Assembly: GCA_941918925.1 (NCBI GenBank)
Contig: OW799237.1
Coordinates: 3,639,201 to 3,703,200, forward strand
Length of the DNA: 64,000 nucleotides
Direction: 5' to 3'
Source: Phyto melanocephala
Lineage: Eukaryota; Arthropoda; Insecta; Diptera; Rhinophoridae
The notes below the pieces were generated by a model. The model saw only the letters and a list, made by a program, of their open reading frames with translations, ran no database searches and was not told the DNA's origin. Both the position numbers and the translations under genes were made by a program. Position 1 is the first letter of the stretch, and every line of letters begins with the position of its first letter. Shown piece after piece: positions 36,936 to 47,905 of this stretch.

Positions 36936-37610
36936 TTATACCCTTCACCTGTGGTGCACAAGGGTATATATAGCTTTGTCATTCCGTTTGTAATATCTGC
37001 AATTTTCATTTACGATCCCATAAAGTATATTTTTTCTGAAAGCTTATGAATAGGGGAATCAATTAAGCACTGTCCGTCTGTCCGTGTGTATGTTGAAATC
37101 AACTTTTTGAAGCAATTATATGTTCCTCATATCTTTTTTTCAGCCATGGAATAATTTATAGGTACCTTTGCTACTATTTGTAGAATAATATGCCTCTAGA
37201 GATATTCGTGAACAATTTTGGATAAAGCGTGCTCTAATCGGTTAAGTTATAGGAAAAATTATTTTTCAGCTTCTAGACAACCGAGAGAGTCAATATTGGT
37301 ATCATCTGAAAGGACTTGACTAGTGCAATATAAGCACTATAAAAAAATTAAAATTCATGTTGGCCGCCACTACAAAATGGCGGACAATAAATTTATATAA
37401 ATTGGCCAATTTGGTATTTCAAAATGTGGTATTTTAAAATGTAACTTCTTGAACCCCCCTCAATATTCATATCACATAAAAGGGCTTGACCAGTAGAATA
37501 CAGTAAATAACTAAAAATGTAAAATCTAAGATGGTGTCTAAAACAAAATGGCGGATAAATTTTTTTTAACCCCATTAATATGGGTATTAAATTAAAGGGC
37601 TTGACTAGTA
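36936..37610 (-). mobile_element. DINE-1-like element in reverse orientation
   Basis: Its 3' terminal hairpin appears first (TTATACCCTTCACCTGTGGT ... AAGGGTATATATAG). GTCATTCCGTTTGTAAT, the CCCATAAAGTATAT block, the CCGTCTGTCCGTGTG tract and GTTGAAATCAACTTTTTGAAGC follow to 37112. This end is nearly identical to the 59.49 kb end of the copy at 58858, so the two belong to one subfamily. The remaining part to about 37.6 kb contains repeated CAAAATGGCGGA and GGGCTTGAC(C/T)AGTAGAATACAG blocks and is assigned to the element only tentatively. The 5' hairpin is not seen, so it is 5'-truncated or diverged. Confidence 0.65.
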
Positions 37611-37618
37611 GAATACAG

Positions 37619-37818
37619 TTAGGTTAGATAGAACAGGAAGCTGTTGTGCAGCTCACTTGGGTTCATTATATTGATCCCTTTGTGATACCTGAATAGAAAA
37701 GTAAGAATAGAATAGAAAAGAGAGAAGCAGACCAGTCCAGAGTCTCTGGCGGGAATCGAACCCGCAACCCCCAAACTAGCAGACCTGCACACTACTGACT
37801 AGTCCACCGGGGAACCCA
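37619..37818 (-). mobile_element. tRNA-derived SINE, about 200 bp
   Basis: On the minus strand the head has a Pol III B box GGGTTCGATTCCC (37751-37763) inside a perfect T-arm, GCGGG-TTCGATT-CCCGC. An A-box-like TGGACTAGTCAGTAG lies near 37790-37808, at a tRNA-like distance. A non-tRNA body runs down to a tail TCTATCTAACCTAAC at about 37620. The whole does not fold as a tRNA. The tail resembles the CTAACCTAAC tails of the LINE 3' ends at 20.7 and 32.0 kb, suggesting that it uses that LINE's machinery. Confidence 0.75.
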
Positions 37819-38290
37819 AATTGTGAATAAAGTTGATTTCATTTCTGGCCAACTGTTGATATTTACCAATGATCTACGGGATTTAATTTTTGCACCAGCT
37901 GCTTCTTATATAAAAATGCCAGTAACTATTTTTTAAAATGAGTCGTAGTGCCATAAGAACCATTCCTAGCTGAGAAACACACCTTCTGCTAGATGTTTCT
38001 AAGATTTTGCTAACACTGTGCTCAGTGTCATTGGTCAAAATGGAGTCATACAGACTCTCTTTGACTGTTTGCGTGCAGTGAACTACCACGGTGCTCTACA
38101 CTTTCAATATTTTCCGCAGCGCGAATTTATACATGGTCTAGCGGTTCAAGGTAAATCTCTTCAGGTGCTATATTATTGATGGTAACGATGAACTAAGCAA
38201 TGAATTACACAAGGCAACAAAATTTTAAAAATTTAAAAGGTTTTTAAAACCACTATGCAATTTTGATGTGTTGTGGTTCCAGTAGTACAA
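37819..38290. other. Unassigned, less AT-rich stretch
   Basis: The minus strand from about 38170 to 37890 has broken frames with a protein-like look (for example NIAPEEIYLEPLDHV), but I cannot place them in a family. It may be a decayed retroelement. Host exon origin is not excluded. Confidence 0.3.
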
Positions 38291-38293
38291 AAA

Positions 38294-39156
38294 GCGTCAA
38301 AATTTTAAATTCTATGTAGAGGTTTTTTTTTAATTTTTATATAAAATTCAAGATTTTCTTAGACGCTTTTCCACATAATCAATGATAACTCGAAAACGGT
38401 TAGTCCCATATTATTAAAGTAAACTTTGAAAAATTAAGATTTGTATAGCCTTTAATCCGCTTATATATTGCGTTTTAATCGGCTCAGTAGTTTCGGAGTT
38501 ATAATAAAAAATTAGAGCAAAACATATATTTTTTACGTGAAAATGGCAATTTTTTTTGTTTTCAAAAAATCATGAAAAATCTAAATTTAATTTGGTTGTT
38601 TCGTTTCGAATTTATTTACAATCAAGTAATCTAGTTAATTTTCACAAAATTTTAGTTTTTTTGTTTGATATACATCAAATTGAGTAGTTAAAGTTCTTCT
38701 CCTAGAAAAATTTTTGGTATCCATAATGCATCAAATCTATATAGTGGTTATCAAACCCTTTTTTTGTTGATGACCTGTGTTATTGCTTTAGTAGGCGAAG
38801 TTCTAAATGTTTACAATATGCTCCTTGCATTAAAATAATTTATTGCTCATTTTAATTATTAAAATTATATTTTTTCTGATTTTTTATTCAGTTGTGAATT
38901 TTTCTGTTCTGTTATTATATCTTCAGGTGTTATTTATATAATTTAAAAAGTTATTAAATTTTTAAGCGTCATGGTGACTTTAGCAAGAGATTTGCAAGAA
39001 ATTAAGCTCAAAGTACAGTGTAGTTGAAAACTATGTTAAACGAGAAATTATCTAAATCAAAGTGTGATAGCCATACCTAAGTAAAAGCGTCAAGCGTAGG
39101 AGTGTTTCATGTTTTTTGTTTTTGTAACAATAACCTTCATTGCAAAATTTTGACGC
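38294..39156. repeat. Possible element bounded by a 13 bp inverted repeat
   Basis: GCGTCAAAATTTT at 38294-38306 is exactly inverted at 39144-39156. AGTAC lies outside both arms at slightly different distances. The interior is non-coding. Target duplications are not evident, so this is tentative. Confidence 0.35.
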
Positions 39157-39270
39157 AGGGATGGAGTACTAAATAGTATAGTCCTCTTTAAGCATTTTAA
39201 CTTTATTTTAGCTGGCCTTCTTTTTCTTTTGTTATTTGAAAAAAAAAAACTGAATTTGTAGTGACTTATA

Positions 39271-40460
39271 CAGGGTGTCCGCTACTTCGTTTTGTGGCCA
39301 TTTTGGTAAACATTAGCCTTGACAATTCATATTTGGCAGTCGTGAAGTAGATACGTGGCAAATTTATTGTGGAAAAATATTCGGTAAAGCAACGTGTTTT
39401 AATCGTTTAAACATTTTATCAAAATCAATCATCGATTACTGGGACGATGAGAAAGTAACGTGAAATTTTTGGGAGAAACAACGTGCCAATAAGTCGCACT
39501 ATTCATCATGTAGTGCGTGATTTCGATGAAAAAGGGACTGTAGCTGATTAAGTCCCAAGCGTGGACCACAAGGTACTACAAGATCAGCTGAAAACATTAA
39601 TGCTGTTTAAGAAAGTGTTCAAAACAATCCATCAATCTTAATTCGACGCCGTGCTCAGGAGCTCGGTCTTCAAAGAACAACTGTGGCCACAATTTTGCAC
39701 AAAAACTTACATTTATTTTCTTTTAAGATTCAGTTGACACAAGATCTTCTTCCAAATTACCATTTTCGCTGCCGTTCATATGCCAATAGAATGTTACAGC
39801 TCGCCCATGACAACCCCGATTTTCATGAAAAAATCAATGAGTGACGAGGCACATTTTCATTTGAATAGACTTGTGAATAAACAAAATAGTCGGTTTTGAG
39901 CATTGAAAACCCCTCAAATTATTCATCAGTCACCTTTTCATCCATTAAAACTGATAGCCTGGTGTGCTATTTGGTCAGAAGGAATCATTGGACCATACTT
40001 CTTTGAAACTGAAAACGGCGTAACGGTAACTGTCAATGATGATATAGTGATATGATTGAAAACTTTTTAACACCACAACTGCATGCTTTGGGCTTGACTA
40101 ATATGTGGTTTCAACAAGAGGGTGCCACATCGCATACAGCCAGGATAATAATGGAATTACTGCGAGACCTCTTTCCACAACAAGTTATTTCAAGGTGATG
40201 CTGATTGACCTCCACGGTCGGCTGATTTGACTGCACCGGATTTATTTTTGTGGGGATATCTGAAAAGCAAGGTTTATGCAAGCAAACCAGAAACGCTGGA
40301 GCAACTCAAACAAAATATTAGTGATGAAATTAATAAAATACTGCGTAAAATGTGTGAAAATGTAATGAAAAATATACTCATAAGGACTTGCATTTGTGAG
40401 GCTAACAGAGGCGGACATTTATCTGATATAGTATTTCATACATTATTGCCGACATAAAAT
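39271..40460 (+). mobile_element. Mariner-like element with near full-length dead transposase (DD41D type)
   Basis: It starts right after TA with CAGGGTGTCCGCTACTTCG. Coding sequence is readable through frameshifts: an N-terminal helix-turn-helix-like part, IRRRAQELGLQRTTV, then HKNLH, DEAHFHLN (first catalytic D), IAWCAIWSEGIIGPYFFE, MWFQQEGATSHTA (second catalytic residue, D changed to E), and PPRSADLTAPDLFLWGYLKS ending the triad. Counting across one frameshift, 41 residues separate the second and third catalytic positions, as in the DD41D (rosa-like) group rather than DD34D mariners. The last 76 codons (40227-40457) are open. The matching 3' inverted repeat was not found, so the 3' end is truncated. 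Confidence 0.85.
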
Positions 40461-42861
40461 AAAACATCTATCAATATAAGATCCATTCTCTTTCATTTAA
40501 TCAAAAATGTTTGCTTATGGAAAATTATCTCTGAATTCTTTATATGACGAAAATATGCATGCATGTTCTCATATAAATTCGTCTATAACAGATTGCCATG
40601 ATTTTATATATTTGCACATAGTACACCATTATAAATGCATGCTATAAAGCGTATTTGTATGTGTACACACTTGTGTATGTTTGCGTGGAACAACTGAATT
40701 TATGTACATATATCTGTATAACAATTTCATAGCTTCTGGTAATGCCTTAAACAATGCAACATTCGTTATTTTTTTTTTTTTATTTATTGTACGTCTAAAC
40801 ACGGTTGTATGAGTGTCTAGAGTTTTTTTTGCTGCTACAGCTCTCTTGCTTTTGCTGTTGACTTAGTAAACAGTATAAACTACAGTGTGTATGTGTGTGT
40901 GTGTGTGTGTTTATCAACGTAGATATTGTTACATTTGTAATATATTTTTACACACATACATAACTTCTTCAGGAGCTCAACCTGATGCAATTCAAATTGT
41001 CCTGTATGCATGTTCTGGTGCCTTGCAAATAAAAACAAGTTCAGTGCATACTACAGTGGGCAATTTTTTAAAATAATTTAATACAAATAGTTATGACTTT
41101 TCAAAAAATTTGCGATTTTTAAGGAGTATCTTAAACACTTCTTTGAATTTGGCATTTCACTGAGTTTAGAAAAATTTTCGTATAAAAAGAAATGCACAAA
41201 GTTTTTCAAAAAGATTGTATGAATCGAGAATTTGTCCCACATTTTCAGAAAAAATTTACAAGAATTTACTTTAAGGAAGTATTGCATTCTTTATTATTTA
41301 AGGTATGTGGTTTTATTGCTACAACAACATACTGTTCATGACATTCGCCAAGAACTTATTTTCCCAAACTCTGATTTCTTCAGTCCTTTTCGCCTGCCTT
41401 GTTTTCTTTTGTTTTTTTTTCATTTTTTTCAGCATTTCTATACATCTTGCCTTTGGTAGACGTAAAAAAACCTTTAGAAAACATACCGAACCAAGTACGA
41501 AGGCTCAATTTTGAATTTATAGTCCACATTAACATGTGTTTGAACTAATCGTAGGGTGTTGTTGTTTTTGTAGTTTAACAAAGGAGAAGAAAATCCAAGC
41601 AATTCTATCAGCTTCGACTCAAGCACAACAACATTGTGTAAGTAGGTTTTTACTAGAAAGAGAAAGGTATGGGATAAAGGAATACACACACAAACACACA
41701 CACACCCAAACACATTCAAGTTTCTGTTTAAAAAATGTTGGTAAACAAGTATTGGTTTTGAATGAAAGTGAAGCTTAAAGGTGCTGCATATTTTTAGGTG
41801 CCAAAAAAAGAAAGAAAAAAAATAAAGAAATGGGGTTACAAATGCTTGTTTGTGTTGTGGGTGCTGCTGCTACTGTGGTTGTTCTCGTAAAATTCATATG
41901 ATGAAAAATTATAAAATAAAAGACGAAAAAGATTCCTTTGGAAGATGTTAAGGAAAATGTTGATGCTGCTGCTGCAGATAATGCAGATGACGATGATTAT
42001 GTTGACGTTTACATTGTGCGCTCTTGTGATTGTGCAATACTGATAATACTGATGTTATTGTTGTTGTTACTGCCGCTGACGCTGCTGTTATTTGTAGTTT
42101 TTATTGCAATCAGTTTAAAGATGCGGATAATAAGGTTGCCTAACTGACTGGCTGTTTGACTGGATATATGATGGCTGTTTGTTTGTTTATTTGTATGTCT
42201 ATATCTTGGCTGTTTGTTTGAAGTGTTAAAGAAAATATTATTCTTTCTTTGCACAACATGATTTACTAACGACAATTTATGTCAAGGTGTTTTAACAAGT
42301 ATGTTCTTTTTATTTATAACACGGCGATTATTTATGTTGGAAAAAAATCTCTCTTATAATTTATTTCTTCCACCATTTCACATATGAATTTGTTTTGAGT
42401 GATTTGAAATCATTAATTTATAGAAAAATAAAGGTCGTTGCAATTTAAACATAAAAATGCCAGGAAAGTAAAGTTTATGTGTAAAATTATTGAACTGATA
42501 GGAAATTTATTAAAAATTTATCACAAATTTATAGGCATTGCAAATATAAAAATGATAAATATTTTCCAATAAATATTAATTTTACAGTGTGATTAACTAT
42601 CTGTTTGAATTACTGAATTTTAGTCAGTCATATAAGAAATATGATCTTTTAGAGCCACTAAAACGTTGGCGTAAAATTGATTAGAGAATTTTTTATATTA
42701 ATTAAAGAAGTAGTGATTGGGTTACCTCTAATTACTTAACAACTTAATATAGCATAACAATTTTAAATATTTTTATTTTTTAAATGACCTAAGTGTATTT
42801 ATTACTACAGTTTAATGTTGACTTATATATGTTCCCATTAATCCTAAATATAAGGAGCATA
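40461..42861. other. AT-rich non-coding stretch with microsatellites
   Basis: A TG tract at about 40885-40911, a CA tract near 41680-41705 and imperfect GCT/GAT/GTT triplets at 41.86-42.1 kb are present. The acidic, then hydrophobic, 69-codon frame at 41938 begins with TTG and follows these triplets. Frames at 41.2-41.8 kb overlap on both strands and show no domain. Confidence 0.55.
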
Positions 42862-43645
42862 GGGCCCCAATAAATTTGTTTTACATATTCCTGTCTGGTG
42901 TTAGCGCTTTTACTTCGCCCCAGGATTGCTGCATTCTGGCCACTTCTACATCGATTTGCCTTCTCCCCGTATGAGCTGGGCGTCCTCTTTTTTGACTTCC
43001 TTGCGGGTCTCAGTCTATGGCATTTCTTGTGGTGTCGTTCCTTGATCTTCTTAAAGTATGTTTAATTTACTGTAAAAATGTTGTTGGTTGGATTGTTTCC
43101 AAAGCTAGTTGTTGGACACCATTGTAGGCCAGAATATTTGCAATTTCCTGCAAAGACATTGATTACCGCTACTCTCTGTAGAGGAGAGTGGACTTGATAT
43201 ATGTGTTAAAGATTTTTAACTTTGTTAGCTAAAAGAGTAAAGACAAATCCCAGATAGGTCTTAAAGGGCCTAAAGTTTGTCACGCTTTCTGTACACGGTT
43301 GTCAATGTCCTCACTTTATTCTCAATTTTTTGAGATTATGCTCGCAAGTTAACAAAACTGACTGACATCTTCTACTTGATTATTTCTTATTGTAAATAAC
43401 TCCTGAGACGTCGCACTAACTCGCAGTGCTTTGATTTTATCAGTTTTAATTTTAAGTCCAGCCGCATTTGTTGCTCTTATATTCCTCAGATTTTATGCAA
43501 GATCCGAAAAAATATGATCCAATAGGCAAATATCATCTGCGTAATCAAGATCGGTTAAATAAACTTACAGTCCCTAAGTTATTCCCTTTTCGTCTTGTAG
43601 GCCATTTTAGAAAGTATGTTTTAAACTAAATTAAATAGCAGTGGT
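42862..43645 (-). mobile_element. LINE reverse transcriptase C-terminal half with intact YADD
   Basis: On the minus strand LTDLDYADDICLLDH (motif C; YADD codons at 43532-43543) leads into AGLKIKTDKIKALRV. It continues with NNQVEDVSQF, the LA(S/V) stretch, LGPLRPIWD and a terminal part with SSYGEKANR and similar. This series belongs to the 'DYADDICLL...KTK' type of endonuclease-RT LINEs, commonly annotated as RTE-like in insects. It is a different lineage from the R1/jockey-like fragments. Several stops and shifts break it; upstream RT motifs and the endonuclease are missing. Confidence 0.8.
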
Positions 43646-43974
43646 GTAGTGGTGTGTCATCTAGGCTTATTGCAATAAAAAATATATTGCAATTATAAAA
43701 TTCACTGTTTGTTCGTACAAACTGCTTACAACAAATTTTGTAACTTTTTAGTGCTGCCAGATGAGAAACATACAACTACCATGACTAGTGTTTTTTTAAA
43801 TATTCTTATTTTTATTTTTGAATTTTTGCGCAATATTTGCATGTTAATTTTATGTTTTGAATGTCCTGTGCAATATCTACGTATTAATAGAATTTTTATT
43901 TTATTTTAACAAACCAGGAAGTGGCAACGTTATACAATTAGTTAACAAAAATTTCAAAAATATTATACAAAGTT
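43646..43974. other. AT-rich non-coding stretch
   Basis: A 66-codon frame at 43709 has no recognisable domain. This may be part of the dispersed repeat that follows, but shared blocks start only at about 43975. Confidence 0.4.
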
Positions 43975-44125
43975 AAATAGTTGATATTTACAAACAATAC
44001 TTGTAGTTCTGATCAAAAGAGTGCTGATAATGAAAACGTAGCTATTTTCGAAAATGCATTCCACTCAGCTAGTATCGGATAGTTAATTTTTTCTAGATAT
44101 TCTGTCATTATCTTATATTTTAAAC
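43975..44125 (+). repeat. Dispersed repeat family, copy 2
   Basis: It shares with 33585-33735 the blocks GATATTTACAAACAATAC, GATCAAAAGAGTGCTGATAA, GTAGCTATTTTCGAAAATGC and ATTCCACTCAGCTAGTAT in order. Confidence 0.6.
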
Positions 44126-45037
44126 TTTAATTTAATTTAAAATAAACTACTTTTTTGCTAGCACGTAAATTCTGAAGCAAGAACTAACACAACAAGTTAT
44201 AATAAACAAGTTATTGCAATAACTATAATTGCAATTAGGGTGCACCAACATATAAACGGGGTATATGACTAGTTTGTTGCCTTTATGTACCTCTCTAAAA
44301 ATGTAATTTATATAAAATTATATGGTTTTAATTTTCAGTATTTGTTATTTACCTGTAAAACTTTTCTACATTTATTACCGAAAAAAGTTACAAGCGATTA
44401 CGTGCATTTAAACAATAATTAATATTAGTCATACGTTATGTTGTACGAATATTATAAAACAAAATGGGAGAATGTCTAGACCTTACTGGAACACTTGCTA
44501 AAGGTCCTTACTTTAGGTTGTTATTTTTTTCAGTTTTTGAGTCTGGTACTCAATTTAAGAAATATTATTAGTAAACAAATTTTTTTTAAATTTTTCATTA
44601 AAATAATTAAACAAAAAGTCAACAATTAAGTTTCTAAATTGTTTGTTAAATATCCTACTTTAAAACATATTATCTTTAAACAATCACTATAGCAAATTAT
44701 AAATAACGTGTATAATTCGTTATTTCTTTGTCTTATTTTTATCAGTTTGTAGTTTTGTAAAAATGTGTGGGTTAATTAAGTTTAAATTACCCATTTCTTT
44801 TAATAAGTAAAATAAATAACTTTTTTTTTTTAAAAAGAAGGGTTGGCAAGACTTATATATATTTTCGCAATTTTTTTTATGCATTTTGTAAATTACTCTT
44901 TTATACATGCATGAATATAATAAACCATAATGTCACACTTTCCACATAATGGAGAGCGGTTCAGGCAAATTACGGTATTGAAAATATAAATGCCAAACAC
45001 AATGTCTTTATCTTAATTGTGCTAAATTTTGATTGTA
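44126..45037. other. AT-rich non-coding stretch
   Basis: I see nothing recognisable. Confidence 0.5.
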
Positions 45038-45632
45038 AAGGGTGGGCCATTTAAAAGATTAAATTTAAAAAAACAATAAAACAAAAATGGTTTGAAATTT
45101 TGCTTAACTATTTTTTTGTTTGTTGTAAAGTACAATTGTTCCGGTTAGAAATAAAATGTTACTTCATTCGTATGCTGGCCTCACAGGTACCATATTCGAT
45201 CGTAAAAATTTTCGAGCACCTTTTTATCTCGGCAATGTCATCACTTATGTTGGCCTTCAAATCCTTAATTGTCTTTGATATGTCTGCATAAAACTTGTCT
45301 TAAATGACGCCCCAGAGAAAAAACGTCAAACGGTGTCAAATCCCAGTTTCTGGGCGGCCAACTGACATTACCATTTCGGCAAATTAAACGGCCATCAAAC
45401 GTTGTAAGCAATAAATCGATTTAGGCATAAGATGTGTGGCAAGTAGCACCATACGTTTAAACCAAACATCGTTCTCATCAATACGATGAAGAGCGGGCAC
45501 GAAGAAATCGGTTATCATGGTGCTATAGGTGTCTCTATTGACCGTAATGATTGCGCCGTCCTCATGGGCCAATAATGCCTCCGATCCATAAGCCGCACCA
45601 AATAGTCACTGGTAATGTGTGCATTGGCTTAG
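45038..45632 (-). mobile_element. Mariner-like element, 3' half (DD41D type)
   Basis: The outer end at 45038 follows TA and reads AAGGGTGGGCCATTTAAAAG. Coding runs on the minus strand from about 45630: PVTIWCGLWIGGIIGP, a stop, then DGAIITVNRDTYSTMITDF (open to 45384), ENDVWF, and after a shift DGATCHTSYATIDLL and PPRNWDLTPFDVFLWGVI. The last part resembles NISDDIAEI...LENF and CEASIR..EV before the stop. The spacing between the second and third catalytic aspartates again counts to 41. The 5' half, including the DNA-binding domain, is missing. It is inactive. Confidence 0.8.
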
Positions 45633-45699
45633 AGTATTATACTAGCCTGTCAACAAGTAGTTCCTTTTACCTTTTAGTGTGTATAGAGTTAATCATTTG

Positions 45700-46015
45700 A
45701 AAAACATGTGCCCATCGTCCAGGGCAATTCAGGGTTGTCGTCTACACAATGTTGCGTCAGATCCCCTTTCCGCAAGTTTGTCGGTCACTGCATTCCAAGT
45801 TATATCCCGTGTACCTTAACCCTTATTAGGGTTACCTCATCTATAGAAGCAAAGCTGTTGAGCTCCAAGGAGTTTACATCCATCTGCCATACGCTTTTTA
45901 TAACCGACAAGTTATTAGGTGTAATGAAGATTCTCTTTCCTTGAAACCTGCACGCAAAAAGATAATGCAATGAGTGCGGTAAACCAAACATCTTTGCCTG
46001 GTGAAAGGACATTTA
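45700..46015 (-). mobile_element. LINE RNase H-domain fragment
   Basis: A minus-strand frame from 46012 reads FQGKRIFI...NLSVIKSVWQMDV (the 'I-SDSQAAIKAL' region), then EVTLIRVKVHGI (the 'VTLIWVPGH' region). After a shift, TDKLAERGSDAT follows at 45750-45784, the 'ADELARKGS' end of the RNase H domain in R1-like LINEs. The order and spacing fit well. No RT part is attached. Confidence 0.65.
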
Positions 46016-47579
46016 CTCAACCAGACTCAAGGTGTAGGACAAATTTAACTCAAGGGTCCTTAAAAGTCCTAAAAGAACCAATTAGTAAATATGCAGTGTA
46101 TATGGATCCAGCCCCTATGAACTTTCGATTCTACCTTTTGGTAAAATAATTTTTGCTCTAAAGAATTTTTATTTTACTTATTTTCTATTCCATACTTTAA
46201 CTGAACCTTTGGCACCCCATCGCACAACCATAAACATAAAAAACGAACCGAAAAGTCCCATTATAATATAAAACCGCAAAATATAAAACACACAGAAATC
46301 TTTATTATGGCGCGCGTATCATTGTGTGAACGAAAAACAAAAACAAAAAAATAAAAACAAAAACAAAATGTTAAAACAAAAGACTGTAACCAGAAACAAA
46401 AACAAGTGAAATTTCATTTCTATAAAAGCAATATACACGAAAAAAAGTACCTTCAGCTGCAACAGCCAGGATCATGAACAAAACGATGAAAAAAAAAAAC
46501 AAAGAATGAAAATAAAATAATAATTTTTATAATAAAGGTAACACAGTGTATTAAGTAGCAATATTGTGTAATTTAACCGAAAAAATAGTACAAAATATAG
46601 TTGTGGAATTATTTGACACCAAAGCCAGCCACCGCATAAGCATGAAGGTGTTTTCTGTATTGGCTAAGGGTTAAAAGGTAATATTATAAAATTGTGGAAA
46701 GTAACAAAATATGAAGTCCTTTAAGGATGTGATGATATTTTACATAAAAGGTGTTTTAAGTTAAATTATGAAGCTTATTTGAATAAAATGGAAATCGACT
46801 ATAATAGAACAGATTTTCGAGTAATGAATTTTATAAAAGGATGAATTTTCAATTAAAATTTTAAAATGTGTTGTCCTATACTGAATACTTGTATCAGTGT
46901 TAAATCCTTTCCGCTATTATAAACTCATAATTGGTGGCCTACAAATTGTGGTACAAAAACCAAACTTAATACCTCTTTCTTCTGTGTGGGCAAACGGTGT
47001 GTGATAATTTAATTTGGCAGTTTAATAGTAGGAATTATTATAATGAATTTTTAAATGAATATTGAAAATATAATTTTAATAGTGCTGCGATACCCTGCTT
47101 TTGAGTCCTTCATTTTCCTTAAGGGAAAATTTAGTAGGGATTTTGAAAGCCCTCCATCGACTAAATGATGCTAATGATGATGATTATAAGGCTGTTAAAC
47201 ATGTTTGTCGAATTTAGAATTGCACAAAAACCGTACCATTTAGATCCTTATATTCGGGTTTAGGACACGATCATGGCCGCAGCATGGTCCGTTTAGTCAA
47301 AACCATAAGTGTCGCCTTAAATTTAAGTTAGCAGACGGTCATTACAACGAAGAATTAATGATGAACTAAATTTGATTCTATACAAAGTCGAAGTCACAAG
47401 CATATAAAGTCCTTTAAACCTATTCGCTTGAAGATTTTGCAATAATATGATAAAATTGATAAATTGCCAGTTTGTGTTTGGTTGAGACTCAATCTAAACG
47501 AGTATATAAACAAGCCAATTTGCCGTATATAAATAGAGTTAATATAATTTCGAAATACTCTAAATATTAGATGGAACTG
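46016..47579. other. Non-coding stretch with a promoter-like zone
   Basis: 46260-46690 has a TATAAAA (46282-46288), an initiator-like TCATTG (46319), A/CAAAA-rich 5'-UTR-like sequence and a short ATG frame; see the findings. The rest is AT-rich and unassigned. Confidence 0.4.
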
Positions 47580-47905
47580 CAGCCAATATGAGTCACTGTT
47601 TGGTGCGAAGTTTCATCAAGACGCACTGTAGGATATACATCTTTGAAGACAACGGTATAACAGTGGCTTTTCAGTGGGAGGTTTATTTAAGGATGTTGAG
47701 GCAGCTCTTTACCCACAACAGAATTTGTTTCCAGCAAGTTCGAACAACGGAAAATTCCAACGAAATTGATATTCATAAACTGCACATTCCGATGGCCGCC
47801 AAGGCCACCTCTTCTGACCGCATCGTACTTTTTCTTTAGGGTTTTATCAATTAAGAGGTGTACGAAACGAAACCAGGAAATTCGAATAAATTAGGGCAGT
47901 GTATT
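47580..47905 (+). pseudogene. Mariner-like transposase fragment
   Basis: It is scattered over three frames. VTVWCEVSSRRTVGY, then FEDNGITVAFQWE (counterpart of the FE-E-G-AVTVNGE stretch), YLRMLRQLF and ICFQQ (the WFQQDGA region) come first. WPPRPPLLTASYFFF and GFIN-EVYETKPGNSNKL (the WPPRSPDLT-DYFLWG--K-KVY-NKP region, 47790-47900) follow. The region between catalytic residues two and three is shortened. No inverted ends were found. Confidence 0.6.

Noticed and set aside
37741..37812. tRNA gene on the minus strand
   Set aside because: The T-arm and B box are perfect, but the D-arm, anticodon arm and acceptor stem do not form. The sequence continues into a SINE body and tail.
41938..42147. 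Acidic frame followed by a Leu-rich, membrane-like segment (69 codons)
   Set aside because: It starts at TTG and follows imperfect GAT/GCT/GTT triplets. No evidence of a real start or a homologue.
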